Shown: positions 7,401 to 14,377 of the stretch, piece by piece | How positions within the stretch are numbered: the stretch's first letter is position 1 | Layout: the number at the start of each line of letters is the position of its first letter | DNA from: Rhodococcoides fascians NBRC 12155 = LMG 3623 | GTDB lineage: Bacteria > Actinomycetota > Actinomycetes > Mycobacteriales > Mycobacteriaceae | Length of the DNA: 64,000 nucleotides | Assembly: GCF_001894785.1 (NCBI RefSeq) | Contig: NZ_BCWW01000008.1 | Coordinates: 266,978 to 330,977 of the forward strand | Direction of reading: 5' to 3' | The notes under the pieces: generated by a model | Seen by the model: the letters and a program-made list of their open reading frames with translations, nothing else | Told to the model about the DNA's origin: nothing | The model's database searches: none | Made by a program: the position numbers and the translations under genes

Positions 7401-7477
7401 TGGTGCCCTCGGTGAGACTCGAACTCACACTGGACGGGTTTTGAATCCGTTTCCTCTGCCAATTGGGATACGAGGGC
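7401..7477 (-). tRNA. tRNA-Leu (anticodon CAA), CCA encoded, integration site
   Basis: A full cloverleaf can be drawn on the minus strand. The acceptor stem GCCCTCG/CGAGGGC is perfect, the T arm GTGAG/CTCAC closes a TTCGAGT loop, and the anticodon arm ACGGA/CCCGT has four pairs and a TTCAAAA loop, giving anticodon CAA (7443-7441). The D stem has three good pairs with 13-22 mismatched, as in leucine tRNAs. CCA is encoded at 7403-7401. The variable region is only 5 bases, whereas bacterial tRNA-Leu normally has a long variable arm. The 3' half is duplicated at 1281-1304. Confidence 0.85.
7403..7426 (-). repeat. Right attachment-site repeat inside tRNA-Leu
   Basis: The 24 bases shared with 1281-1304, covering the 3' acceptor strand and most of the T arm. 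Strand exchange within this identity block would keep the tRNA functional. Confidence 0.75.
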
Positions 7478-7597
7478 TGGCGTCTTTCAAGCAACGATTG
7501 ACGAGTGTAGAAGATGCGCTTTCGGCCCCGTGCACCGGTACCCTTCAGTTGCTCGATGCCCCTGAGGGGCGACGACTGTCGAAGGAGACCGGTACAG

Positions 7598-8230
7598 ATG
7601 AATGCTCCTGATACGCACGGTACTGGCAAGCCTGCGCTGCGGGTGGTGGTCGCGGAAGACGAATCCCTGATTCGTCTCGACCTGGTGGAGATGCTCCGCG
7701 AAGAGGGGTACGACGTGGTCGGTGAGGCCGCGGACGGTCAGCAGGCCGTGGAACTGGCTGTCGAACTTCGACCGGATCTGGTGATCATGGACGTGAAGAT
7801 GCCGCGACGTGACGGCATCGACGCGGCCTCCGAGATCGCGGAGAAGCGGATCGCGCCGGTGGTGATTCTCACAGCGTTCAGTCAGCGAGAGCTCGTGGAG
7901 AAGGCGCGCGATGCGGGTGCGATGGCCTATCTGGTCAAACCGTTCACCAAGGCCGATCTGATGCCTGCAGTCGAGTTGGCCGCGAGCCGGTTCGGCGAGA
8001 TCTCTGCGCTCGAATCGGAGATCGCCGATCTTCAGGATCGACTCGAGACCCGCAAGTTGATCGAGAAGGCCAAGGGCGTCCTGATGGAGTCGCAATCGCT
8101 GACGGAACCGCAGGCGTTCAAGTGGATTCAGCGTGCCGCGATGGACCGACGCACGACGATGAAGGCGGTAGCCGAGGTCGTGATCGAAACACTCGGTACT
8201 CCGGCGAACAACCCTGTGGCAGAGAGCTGA
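7598..8230 (+). CDS. pdtaR: Response regulator with ANTAR RNA-binding output domain (PdtaR)
   Basis: A 210-residue two-component regulator. The receiver domain has the acidic pair ED (20-21), phospho-acceptor Asp65 (LVIMDVKMP), the conserved Thr (ILTAFS) and Lys (YLVKPF). The C-terminal ANTAR module (about 145-200; LIEKAKGVLME, then AFKWIQRAAM) binds tandem hairpins in nascent RNA and works by antitermination. In mycobacteria the partner kinase PdtaS is encoded elsewhere, and none is seen here. The start is the ATG at 7598 with GAAGGAG upstream, although the frame is open further. Confidence 0.93.
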   Translation: MNAPDTHGTGKPALRVVVAEDESLIRLDLVEMLREEGYDVVGEAADGQQAVELAVELRPDLVIMDVKMPRRDGIDAASEIAEKRIAPVVILTAFSQRELVEKARDAGAMAYLVKPFTKADLMPAVELAASRFGEISALESEIADLQDRLETRKLIEKAKGVLMESQSLTEPQAFKWIQRAAMDRRTTMKAVAEVVIETLGTPANNPVAES

Positions 8231-8404
8231 TCGGCCCGCGGAAAGCTACGGCCACGTAAAACTTCGACCTCTTAGGTCACAGTCAGGTCACGAGCGTCGT
8301 TCTAGGCCTTGCGAACCGGTTTCGAGCATTAGCGTCTGGTTCACACGTGAGCCACATGTAACTCAGGTGAGCTTCAACGACGAGCAATTTCAAGGAGAAC
8401 CTAG

Positions 8405-9739
8405 ATGGCAATTCGGACCTATGTCCGCACGGCTGCAGTGCTGAGCGTCACCTCGCTCGCACTGTTCGGCTGTTCGTCGAGCGACGACTCGGGCTCGACC
8501 GACTCCACCAGTGCCAGCGGCGGCACGTCGGCCGCGGAAACGACCGTCTCCACCGACTGCACTCCTGAGCAGGCCACCGCCGGATCCACTCCCGACACGT
8601 CGCCGCTGGTGGTAGGAACCCTCCTTCCCGAGACCGGCACCCTGGCCTTCCTCGGACCACCCGAGGTCGCCGGTGTCCAGCTGGCCGTCAACGATGTCAA
8701 CGGTGCGGGCGGCGTCCTCGACCAGCCCGTCACGCTCATCCCCGGTGACTCGGGCGACACCACCACCGACACCGCCAACACCACGGTCGACCGTCTGCTC
8801 GCCGGCGGCTCGAACGTCATCGTCGGTGCGGCGTCGTCCTCGGTGTCGCTCAAGGTCATCGACAAGATCGCCAGCGCGGGTGTCGTGCAGTTCTCGCCTG
8901 CCAACACCTCCGACCAGTTCGTCTGCTACCCGGACAAGGGCCAGTACTTCCGTACCGCGCCCACCGATGTGCTGCAGGCACAGGCACTCTCGCAGCTGAT
9001 CGCCGAGGACGGCGCGCAGCGCGTGGCCATCCTGGCTCTCAACGACCCCTACGGAACGGGCCTGGCCAAGAACACCGCCGACAACCTCGAAGAGGCCGGC
9101 ATCGCGGCAGACCAGATCCAGACCACGATCTACGACCCGAACGCACAGTCGTTCAACGCCGAGGTCGACGGCGTGAAGAACTTCAACCCGGATGCCGTCG
9201 CCATCATCGGCTTCGAGGAGTCCGCGAAGATCATCACCCGTATGCACGAGATCGGCATCGGACCGTCCGACGGCACGTTGGTCTACGGCGTCGACGGCAA
9301 CATGGGCAACGCACTCGGTGAGTCGGTCGCTGCCGGCCTGCTCGACAAGATGCGCGGCACCACCCCGCTGACCGACGTCGGCACCGCGTTCCAGGACCGA
9401 CTCAAGGGCGTGGATCCGGCATTGGTCGACTTCAACTACGCCGGTGAGTCCTACGACGCGGTCGTCATCTCGGCGCTCGCAGCCGAGCAGGCGAAGTCGA
9501 CGGCAGGCACCGACATCGCTGCCAACATCAACAGCATCACCAAGGACGGCACGAAGTGCACGACCTTCGCCGAGTGCCTCCCACTCGTCAAGGCCGGCAC
9601 CGATATCGACTACGACGGAGTCACCGGCGCGCTGAACTTCAGTGACGCAGGCGAGCCCGCCACCGGTTCCTACGGCAACCTGGTCTTCGGACCGGACAAC
9701 AAGCTGACGACGGACGGATACATCGTCGTCGGTGAGTGA
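8405..9739 (+). CDS. livJ: Branched-chain amino-acid-type ABC transporter substrate-binding lipoprotein
   Basis: A 444-residue type-I periplasmic-binding-fold lipoprotein. The signal peptide ends in a lipobox LFGC with the modified cysteine at residue 23, followed by a Ser/Thr-rich linker. The mature part has the receptor (ANF/Leu-binding) fold, starting VVGTLLPETG, with NDVNGAGGVL and GAASSSVSLKVI. It should deliver ligand to the LivHMGF channel encoded convergently downstream; the true ligand could be amino acids, amides or urea. A good AAGGAG site precedes the ATG. The 174-base gap after pdtaR probably holds its promoter. A perfect terminator follows. Confidence 0.9.
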   Translation: MAIRTYVRTAAVLSVTSLALFGCSSSDDSGSTDSTSASGGTSAAETTVSTDCTPEQATAGSTPDTSPLVVGTLLPETGTLAFLGPPEVAGVQLAVNDVNGAGGVLDQPVTLIPGDSGDTTTDTANTTVDRLLAGGSNVIVGAASSSVSLKVIDKIASAGVVQFSPANTSDQFVCYPDKGQYFRTAPTDVLQAQALSQLIAEDGAQRVAILALNDPYGTGLAKNTADNLEEAGIAADQIQTTIYDPNAQSFNAEVDGVKNFNPDAVAIIGFEESAKIITRMHEIGIGPSDGTLVYGVDGNMGNALGESVAAGLLDKMRGTTPLTDVGTAFQDRLKGVDPALVDFNYAGESYDAVVISALAAEQAKSTAGTDIAANINSITKDGTKCTTFAECLPLVKAGTDIDYDGVTGALNFSDAGEPATGSYGNLVFGPDNKLTTDGYIVVGE

Positions 9740-9758
9740 TCTGTAGCTGCTGCACAGC

Positions 9759-9798
9759 CTCCGGGCCCGAGTCCTGACATCAGGACTCGGGCCCGGAG
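9759..9798 (+). terminator. Intrinsic terminator of the binding-protein gene
   Basis: A perfect 18-bp stem (9759-9776 with 9781-9798), very GC-rich, with a 4-base loop, beginning 19 bases after the stop. There is no strong T tract, as often seen in actinobacteria. Confidence 0.85.
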
Positions 9799-9843
9799 TC
9801 GTTCGAATACACCACGTTGGGTACCTATGGCGCAGGTACGAGA

Positions 9844-9877
9844 AAGCCCCGACTCGAACTATGTCGAGTCGGGGCTT
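9844..9877 (-). terminator. Intrinsic terminator of the livHMGF operon
   Basis: A perfect 14-bp stem (9844-9857 with 9864-9877) and 6-base loop, 13 bases beyond the livF stop on the minus strand. The hairpin is flanked by AAG/CTT and a short T run in the minus direction. Confidence 0.8.
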
Positions 9878-9890
9878 CTTGTCGAGAGGG

Positions 9891-10694
9891 TCAGGCCTTC
9901 TTTTCTTTGCTTCCCGCGAGAGTGCCGAGGTAGAGCTCGATCACCTTGGGATCGTTCATCAACGCCGGCCCGGTATCGGTGTAGGCGTTGCGACCTTGAT
10001 CTAGAACATAGCCGCGGTCGCAGATCTGCAGGCAGCGGCGGGCATTCTGCTCGACCATGATGATCGAGACGCCCGCCGCGTTGATCTTCTTGCAGCGGAT
10101 GAAGACCTCGTCCTGGAACATCGGCGACAAGCCTGCCGACGGTTCGTCGAGCAGCAGCACCGACGGTTCCATCATCAGGGCCCGCCCCATCGCCACCATC
10201 TGGCGCTCACCGCCGGACAGTGCACCTGCCTTGACCTTCTTGCGTTCGCCGAGCAGTGGGAACAACTCGCTGACGAAGTCGAACCGCTCACCGAACTTCT
10301 TGGGCCGCAGATAGATTCCCATCTCGAGGTTTTCCTCGATCGTGAGCGATGGGAACACGTTCTGCGTCTGGGGCACGTATCCGACGCCCTTGGTCACCAG
10401 GACGTGCGCCTCGGCGGAGGTGATGTTGTCACCGCGCAGCTTCACACTGCCCTCGCGGACCGCCACGAGGCCGAACAAGGTCTTGAGCAGAGTCGACTTG
10501 CCGGCACCGTTGGGTCCGATGATGCCGACGATCTCACCGTCGTTCAGAAAGAAGTTGCACTCACTGAGGATGTTCACACCGGGGATGTACCCGGCAACCA
10601 GACCGTCGGCGCGCAGCAACGCTCCTTCGGCCAGACGCGCATGCTCGCCCGGCGTGGCCGCGAACTCGGCCGGCGTCAGAGTTTGTTCGCTCAT
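9891..10694 (-). CDS. livF: Branched-chain amino-acid-type ABC transporter ATPase LivF
   Basis: A 267-residue ABC ATPase with Walker A GPNGAGKST, signature LSGGERQMVAMGRAL, Walker B LLLDEPSAGLSP and an H-loop Glu/His region (IIMVEQNA). The pattern EQNARR after Walker B is typical of LivF rather than LivG. Its ATG overlaps the livG stop by one base (TGATG), indicating coupled translation. It powers uptake together with LivG through LivH and LivM. Confidence 0.92.
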   Translation of the reverse strand: MSEQTLTPAEFAATPGEHARLAEGALLRADGLVAGYIPGVNILSECNFFLNDGEIVGIIGPNGAGKSTLLKTLFGLVAVREGSVKLRGDNITSAEAHVLVTKGVGYVPQTQNVFPSLTIEENLEMGIYLRPKKFGERFDFVSELFPLLGERKKVKAGALSGGERQMVAMGRALMMEPSVLLLDEPSAGLSPMFQDEVFIRCKKINAAGVSIIMVEQNARRCLQICDRGYVLDQGRNAYTDTGPALMNDPKVIELYLGTLAGSKEKKA

Positions 10695-11788
10695 CAGTTG
10701 TCCTCCTTGGCTCGGTGCGAGCCGCCCGCAGCAGTGTCGGTGGCTGCGGGGCTGACGAACTCCGGTTCCGAAAGATCGCCTCCTGCTTGCAGTTCCTCCA
10801 CCTCGGCTTGCTTCAATGCCTCGGCCAGTTCGGCGGTAGCTCCGACGGGATTGCCGTCGGCATCGAATTCGAGTGCTTGATCGTGATGGCTACCGAGATA
10901 GGCATCGACGACGGCACCGTTGTTGGAGAGCTCTTCCGGGGTGGACTCGGCGATGATGCTGCCCTGAGCCATCACCACCACCCAGTCGCTGATGTCGCGG
11001 ATGACATCCATGTCGTGTTCGACGAACACCACCGTCATGCCGTCGTCGCGCAGCGATTTGATGTGGCCCAGAAGCGATTGCGTCAGAGCGGGATTGACTC
11101 CGGCCATCGGCTCGTCGAGCATGACAACCGACGGATCGGTCATCAACGCTCGCGCCATCTCCAAGAGTTTGCGCTGACCACCGGACAACGAGCCGGCCAG
11201 ATCGTCGGCTTTGGCGTCGAGTTTGAATCGCCCCAGCAGTTCGTAGGCGCGTTCGGTGATCTGACGCTCCTGTGCCTTCCACGTCCACGGCATGAACGTG
11301 TTGATCATGCGCTCGCCGCGTTGGCCCGTCGCGCCCAGTCGAACGTTGTCCAGCACAGTCAGTTTCGACAGTGCTTTCGTCAACTGGAAGGTGCGGACGA
11401 CGCCTTTGCGTGCCACCTGATGAGGGTGCATCCGGCCGAGTTCCTGACCGTCCATCGACCACGTTCCGGTGTCGGGTCGGTCGAATCCGGTGAGCAGGTT
11501 GAACAGTGTGGTCTTACCCGCACCGTTCGGTCCGATCAGACCGGTGATGCATCCGCGCTGGATCTCGAGGTGCGCCACGTCGACGGCCTTGAGGCCGCCG
11601 AAGGTACGCGAGACCCCGTCGACCACCAATGTCGCGTCGGGCTTGGCTGCCCCGGGCTCGTTGGCGACGCCGGCGAACAGACTGGCACGCTGATCGCTCG
11701 ACAGTGCTTTGGCCGCACGTGCTTCGAGTGTGCTGGCTTTCTTGCTCGGTGTCGCATCTGCGGCGGCACCGGTGCTCGGGTCAGGCAT
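10694..11788 (-). CDS. livG: Branched-chain amino-acid-type ABC transporter ATPase LivG
   Basis: A 364-residue ABC ATPase, longer than the usual 250-290. The core has Walker A GPNGAGKTTLF, signature LSGGQRKLLEMARAL, Walker B VMLDEPMAGVNP and the LivG-type EHDMDVI after it. The extra length is an N-terminal extension of about 50 residues and an acidic C-terminal tail of about 60 residues of unknown role. The start overlaps the livM stop by 8 bases. Confidence 0.92.
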   Translation of the reverse strand: MPDPSTGAAADATPSKKASTLEARAAKALSSDQRASLFAGVANEPGAAKPDATLVVDGVSRTFGGLKAVDVAHLEIQRGCITGLIGPNGAGKTTLFNLLTGFDRPDTGTWSMDGQELGRMHPHQVARKGVVRTFQLTKALSKLTVLDNVRLGATGQRGERMINTFMPWTWKAQERQITERAYELLGRFKLDAKADDLAGSLSGGQRKLLEMARALMTDPSVVMLDEPMAGVNPALTQSLLGHIKSLRDDGMTVVFVEHDMDVIRDISDWVVVMAQGSIIAESTPEELSNNGAVVDAYLGSHHDQALEFDADGNPVGATAELAEALKQAEVEELQAGGDLSEPEFVSPAATDTAAGGSHRAKEDN

Positions 11789-12770
11789 TGAGTTGAACCT
11801 CTCGCTTGTTGCCGAGAATGCCCTGGGGTCTGAACACCATCAGCACGGCGATCAGAATTCCCAGGAGTACGAATCGTGTGGCACCGACCTGGGCACCGGT
11901 GAGGTTGAGCACCGGATCGTCGCCCGAGATCAGTTGCCGCAGAATCGCGTCGGGAATGGACAGCAGGAACCAGAACAGCATTGCGCCGATCACGGGGCCG
12001 AACACCGTTGCGGCACCACCGAGAATGAGAGCGCCGAACGCGAAGAACGTCTGCGCGGTCGAATAGAAGTCTGGGTTGATCGACTGCGTCTGCAGTGCGT
12101 TGAACACCCCGCCCATACCGCCGATCACGCCGCCGAGAACGAGTGCCTGCATCTTGTAGACGAACACGTTCTTACCCAGCGACCGGGCAGCGTCCTCGTC
12201 TTCACGAACCGCCTTGAGAACACGACCCCACGGGCTGTGTGTCAGCAGGTATACGACCCCGCACAGCAGCAGTACCAACGTCCAGCCGACGAGCATGGCC
12301 CACAGGTCGTTACCCAGGAACCGAACGCCGATGAAGCTGTACGTCTTTCCACCCTCGAACGGGCTGAGGTTGGTGAACGGAGCTGCGAATCCGGTGATGC
12401 CGTTGGTGGACTTGGTCACCGAATCGGTTGCCGTGGAGCGGAATACCAGTCGCAGGATTTCCGATGCGGCGATCGTCACGATGGCGAGATAATCCGCTCG
12501 CAATCGCAGGGTCGGAATGCCGAGCACCAGAGCCAGCAGGCCGGCCGCAGCGAGACCGACCAGAATGCCGAGCCACAGTGGCTGCTCGTAGGTGATCGTG
12601 GTGATGCCGACGCCGTAGCCGCCGAGCAGGGCGAAGCCGATCTGGCCGAAGTTGAGCAGGCCGGCGTAGCCGAAGTGCAGGTTCAGGCCGATGGCGAGCA
12701 GTGCGTAGAAGATGGCCGACGGGCCGACCAGCTGAGCAAGAGAGATCTGAAGTGCGCCGATGATATCCAT
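11781..12770 (-). CDS. livM: Branched-chain amino-acid-type ABC transporter permease LivM
   Basis: A 329-residue integral membrane protein with eight or nine hydrophobic segments and the BPD_transp_2 family pattern (LNLHFGYAGLLNFGQIGF near the N-terminus and the EAA-like WGRVLKAVREDEDAARSLG coupling loop). It should pair with LivH to form the channel. It starts 7 bases after the livH stop. Confidence 0.92.
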   Translation of the reverse strand: MDIIGALQISLAQLVGPSAIFYALLAIGLNLHFGYAGLLNFGQIGFALLGGYGVGITTITYEQPLWLGILVGLAAAGLLALVLGIPTLRLRADYLAIVTIAASEILRLVFRSTATDSVTKSTNGITGFAAPFTNLSPFEGGKTYSFIGVRFLGNDLWAMLVGWTLVLLLCGVVYLLTHSPWGRVLKAVREDEDAARSLGKNVFVYKMQALVLGGVIGGMGGVFNALQTQSINPDFYSTAQTFFAFGALILGGAATVFGPVIGAMLFWFLLSIPDAILRQLISGDDPVLNLTGAQVGATRFVLLGILIAVLMVFRPQGILGNKREVQLNA

Positions 12771-12777
12771 GTGCAGG

Positions 12778-14163
12778 TCACCCGATCCTTTGTCGCGAGC
12801 CGAGGATGCCCTGAGGACGGACGACGAGGATGAGAATCAAGACGAGCAACCCTCCGATGTATTTGAGGTCGGGATTGATGACCAACGTCGACCACTGCAC
12901 GAGCAGACCCACGATGACGCAACCGAGGAATGCGCCGTAGGCCGTGCCGAGTCCTCCGAGCGTGATTCCGGCGAACATGAGCAGTAGGAGTTTGAAGCCC
13001 ATCTCCCATTGCACGCGGCCGCCGAGTTCGGAGAGCCCGAACAGCACGCCGCCGAGGGCAGCCAGGCCGCCACCGAGGCACCAGACGAACGTCACGACGC
13101 GCTCGACGTTGATACCCGACGAGGCAGCCAGATCACGGTTGTCGGCCACCGCACGCATGGCTTTACCGATCTTGGTGCGCTGCAGCATCAGTGCGACGCC
13201 GATGAGGACGACGACGCTGATGACGATGCAGGCGAGGTTGACGTTGGTGATCGACAGTGGGCCCCAGTCGTTCTCGGTCTGAGCCTGGTAGTCGTCGAAT
13301 GGCTCCGAGCGGTCGGAGAAGAAGATCAGGATGAGGTAGCGCAGCGCAATGGCGAGTCCGATCGTGACCACCAGCTGAGCGATCAGGCCGGTTCGACGTT
13401 TACGCAACGGCCGCCAGATCAGGGCGTTGTTGAGCCAGCCGATCGCGACTCCGACAATGATGGCCAGCACGGTGGCCGGGATCAGTTGTATCCCGAGGCT
13501 CACATTGAAGAACCACGCCGCGACGGCTCCGAGCGTCACGAGTTCGCCGTGTGCGAAGTTGGTCAAACCCGTCGTTCCGAAGATCAAGCTCAGACCGACC
13601 GCCGCGAGCGCGATGACCAGACCGAAGCGGAAGCCGTCGACCGTGGTGCGCACGAACTTCTCGTAGAACGGGGTGCTGGTCGCGGTCCTGGCCTCACCGA
13701 AGGAGAAGATGACGGTGTTCGAGCGACCGGCCTGCACGTCGCGCTCGACCTCGCCCTGCACGCTCACCCCGTCGGGGAGCGTTTCCTGGACCACCTGGAA
13801 TGTGTATGTGCCAGGCGACAATTCGAGAGTCCAGCGTCCGCCGGTCTCGCTGGTGGTGCGGGCCACTTCGCTGCCCGACGCGTCGAGCGCCGCAACATCG
13901 ACCCCTTCGAGGCGTTCTCCACCGTTGTTGAGCGATCCCGCGACGCTGACGGCGTCTGCGGGCGGTGCCTGTTCGGCACTGGTTCCCGGCGCCGCCGGGG
14001 GAGTGGGGGTAGGTTCCTGCGCCAACGCAGGCGCACTGAACAGCAGCGCCGCAATGGAACTCAGGATGGCGAGTAGGAGTGTTCGCTGGAATACGCGAAC
14101 TGCAGATCTTGCGCGCAACCTCGGTGGTTGCACCTTTCTGGTCCATCGAACATTTGGAGCCAC
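12778..14163 (-). CDS. livH: LivH-type permease fused to an N-terminal extracytoplasmic beta domain
   Basis: A 461-residue protein; ordinary LivH is about 290-310. Residues 1-50 carry an Arg-rich start and a signal-like hydrophobic segment ending ALAQ. Residues about 50-75 are Pro/Ala-rich. Residues about 75-160 form a beta-sandwich-like module (LEGVDVAALDASG, GGRWTLELSPGTYTFQVV) resembling carboxypeptidase-regulatory/Cna-B domains. From about 175 the standard permease follows (ALAAVGLSLIFGTTGLTNFA; coupling loop GKAMRAVADNRDLAASSGI). The start is a GTG with GGAGG six bases upstream, so the extension is translated. It heads the livHMGF operon. Confidence 0.9.
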   Translation of the reverse strand: MAPNVRWTRKVQPPRLRARSAVRVFQRTLLLAILSSIAALLFSAPALAQEPTPTPPAAPGTSAEQAPPADAVSVAGSLNNGGERLEGVDVAALDASGSEVARTTSETGGRWTLELSPGTYTFQVVQETLPDGVSVQGEVERDVQAGRSNTVIFSFGEARTATSTPFYEKFVRTTVDGFRFGLVIALAAVGLSLIFGTTGLTNFAHGELVTLGAVAAWFFNVSLGIQLIPATVLAIIVGVAIGWLNNALIWRPLRKRRTGLIAQLVVTIGLAIALRYLILIFFSDRSEPFDDYQAQTENDWGPLSITNVNLACIVISVVVLIGVALMLQRTKIGKAMRAVADNRDLAASSGINVERVVTFVWCLGGGLAALGGVLFGLSELGGRVQWEMGFKLLLLMFAGITLGGLGTAYGAFLGCVIVGLLVQWSTLVINPDLKYIGGLLVLILILVVRPQGILGSRQRIG

Positions 14164-14363
14164 GCACGTCCTCCGGACGGTTGTCGTTGAGTCACGGGAT
14201 GGGGATTTACTGCAATTGTCGGACTCTATCCGTTGAAACGACGCAAAATCGGCAACTGAGATTTCCGGAAAGTATCGGTTGTGTTTCGCGCTGCGGGAGA
14301 TCGGTGCCGCGGCGATTGCGGCGCGGTGCCCGCATCCGGCTACGTGATGTCGGACCCGCTACC

Positions 14364-14369
14364 TAGACT
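14364..14369 (+). promoter_or_regulatory. Candidate -10 box for leaderless polA transcription
   Basis: TAGACT lies 8 bases before the polA GTG and no ribosome-binding sequence is present between them. This spacing is the common actinobacterial leaderless arrangement. No clear -35 box is seen. Confidence 0.4.
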
Positions 14370-14377
14370 GGTCAACC

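Larger units (their letters stand above)
1281..7426. mobile_element. tRNA-associated integrative island, about 6.1 kb, no intact integrase
   Basis: The segment is bounded by two copies of a 24-base direct repeat (1281-1304 and 7403-7426) that equals the 3' end of the tRNA at 7401-7477. This is the footprint left by tyrosine-recombinase integration into a tRNA 3' end: an intact, reconstituted tRNA at one boundary and a 3' fragment at the other. About 100 bases inside each boundary lies an identical 23-base repeat with two TGTGGTCA-type boxes, consistent with integrase arm sites. The cargo is accessory (HEPN-like proteins, zinc ribbon, broken metallopeptidase gene, unknown pair). No intact integrase or excisionase is present, so the element looks immobile or dependent on a helper. 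Confidence 0.75.

Noticed and set aside
13009..14076. 355-codon plus-strand frame over livH (and a similar one at 11709-12833)
   Set aside because: Opposite strand to well-defined Liv permeases; Gln/Arg/Asp-rich composition typical of shadows of membrane-protein codons.
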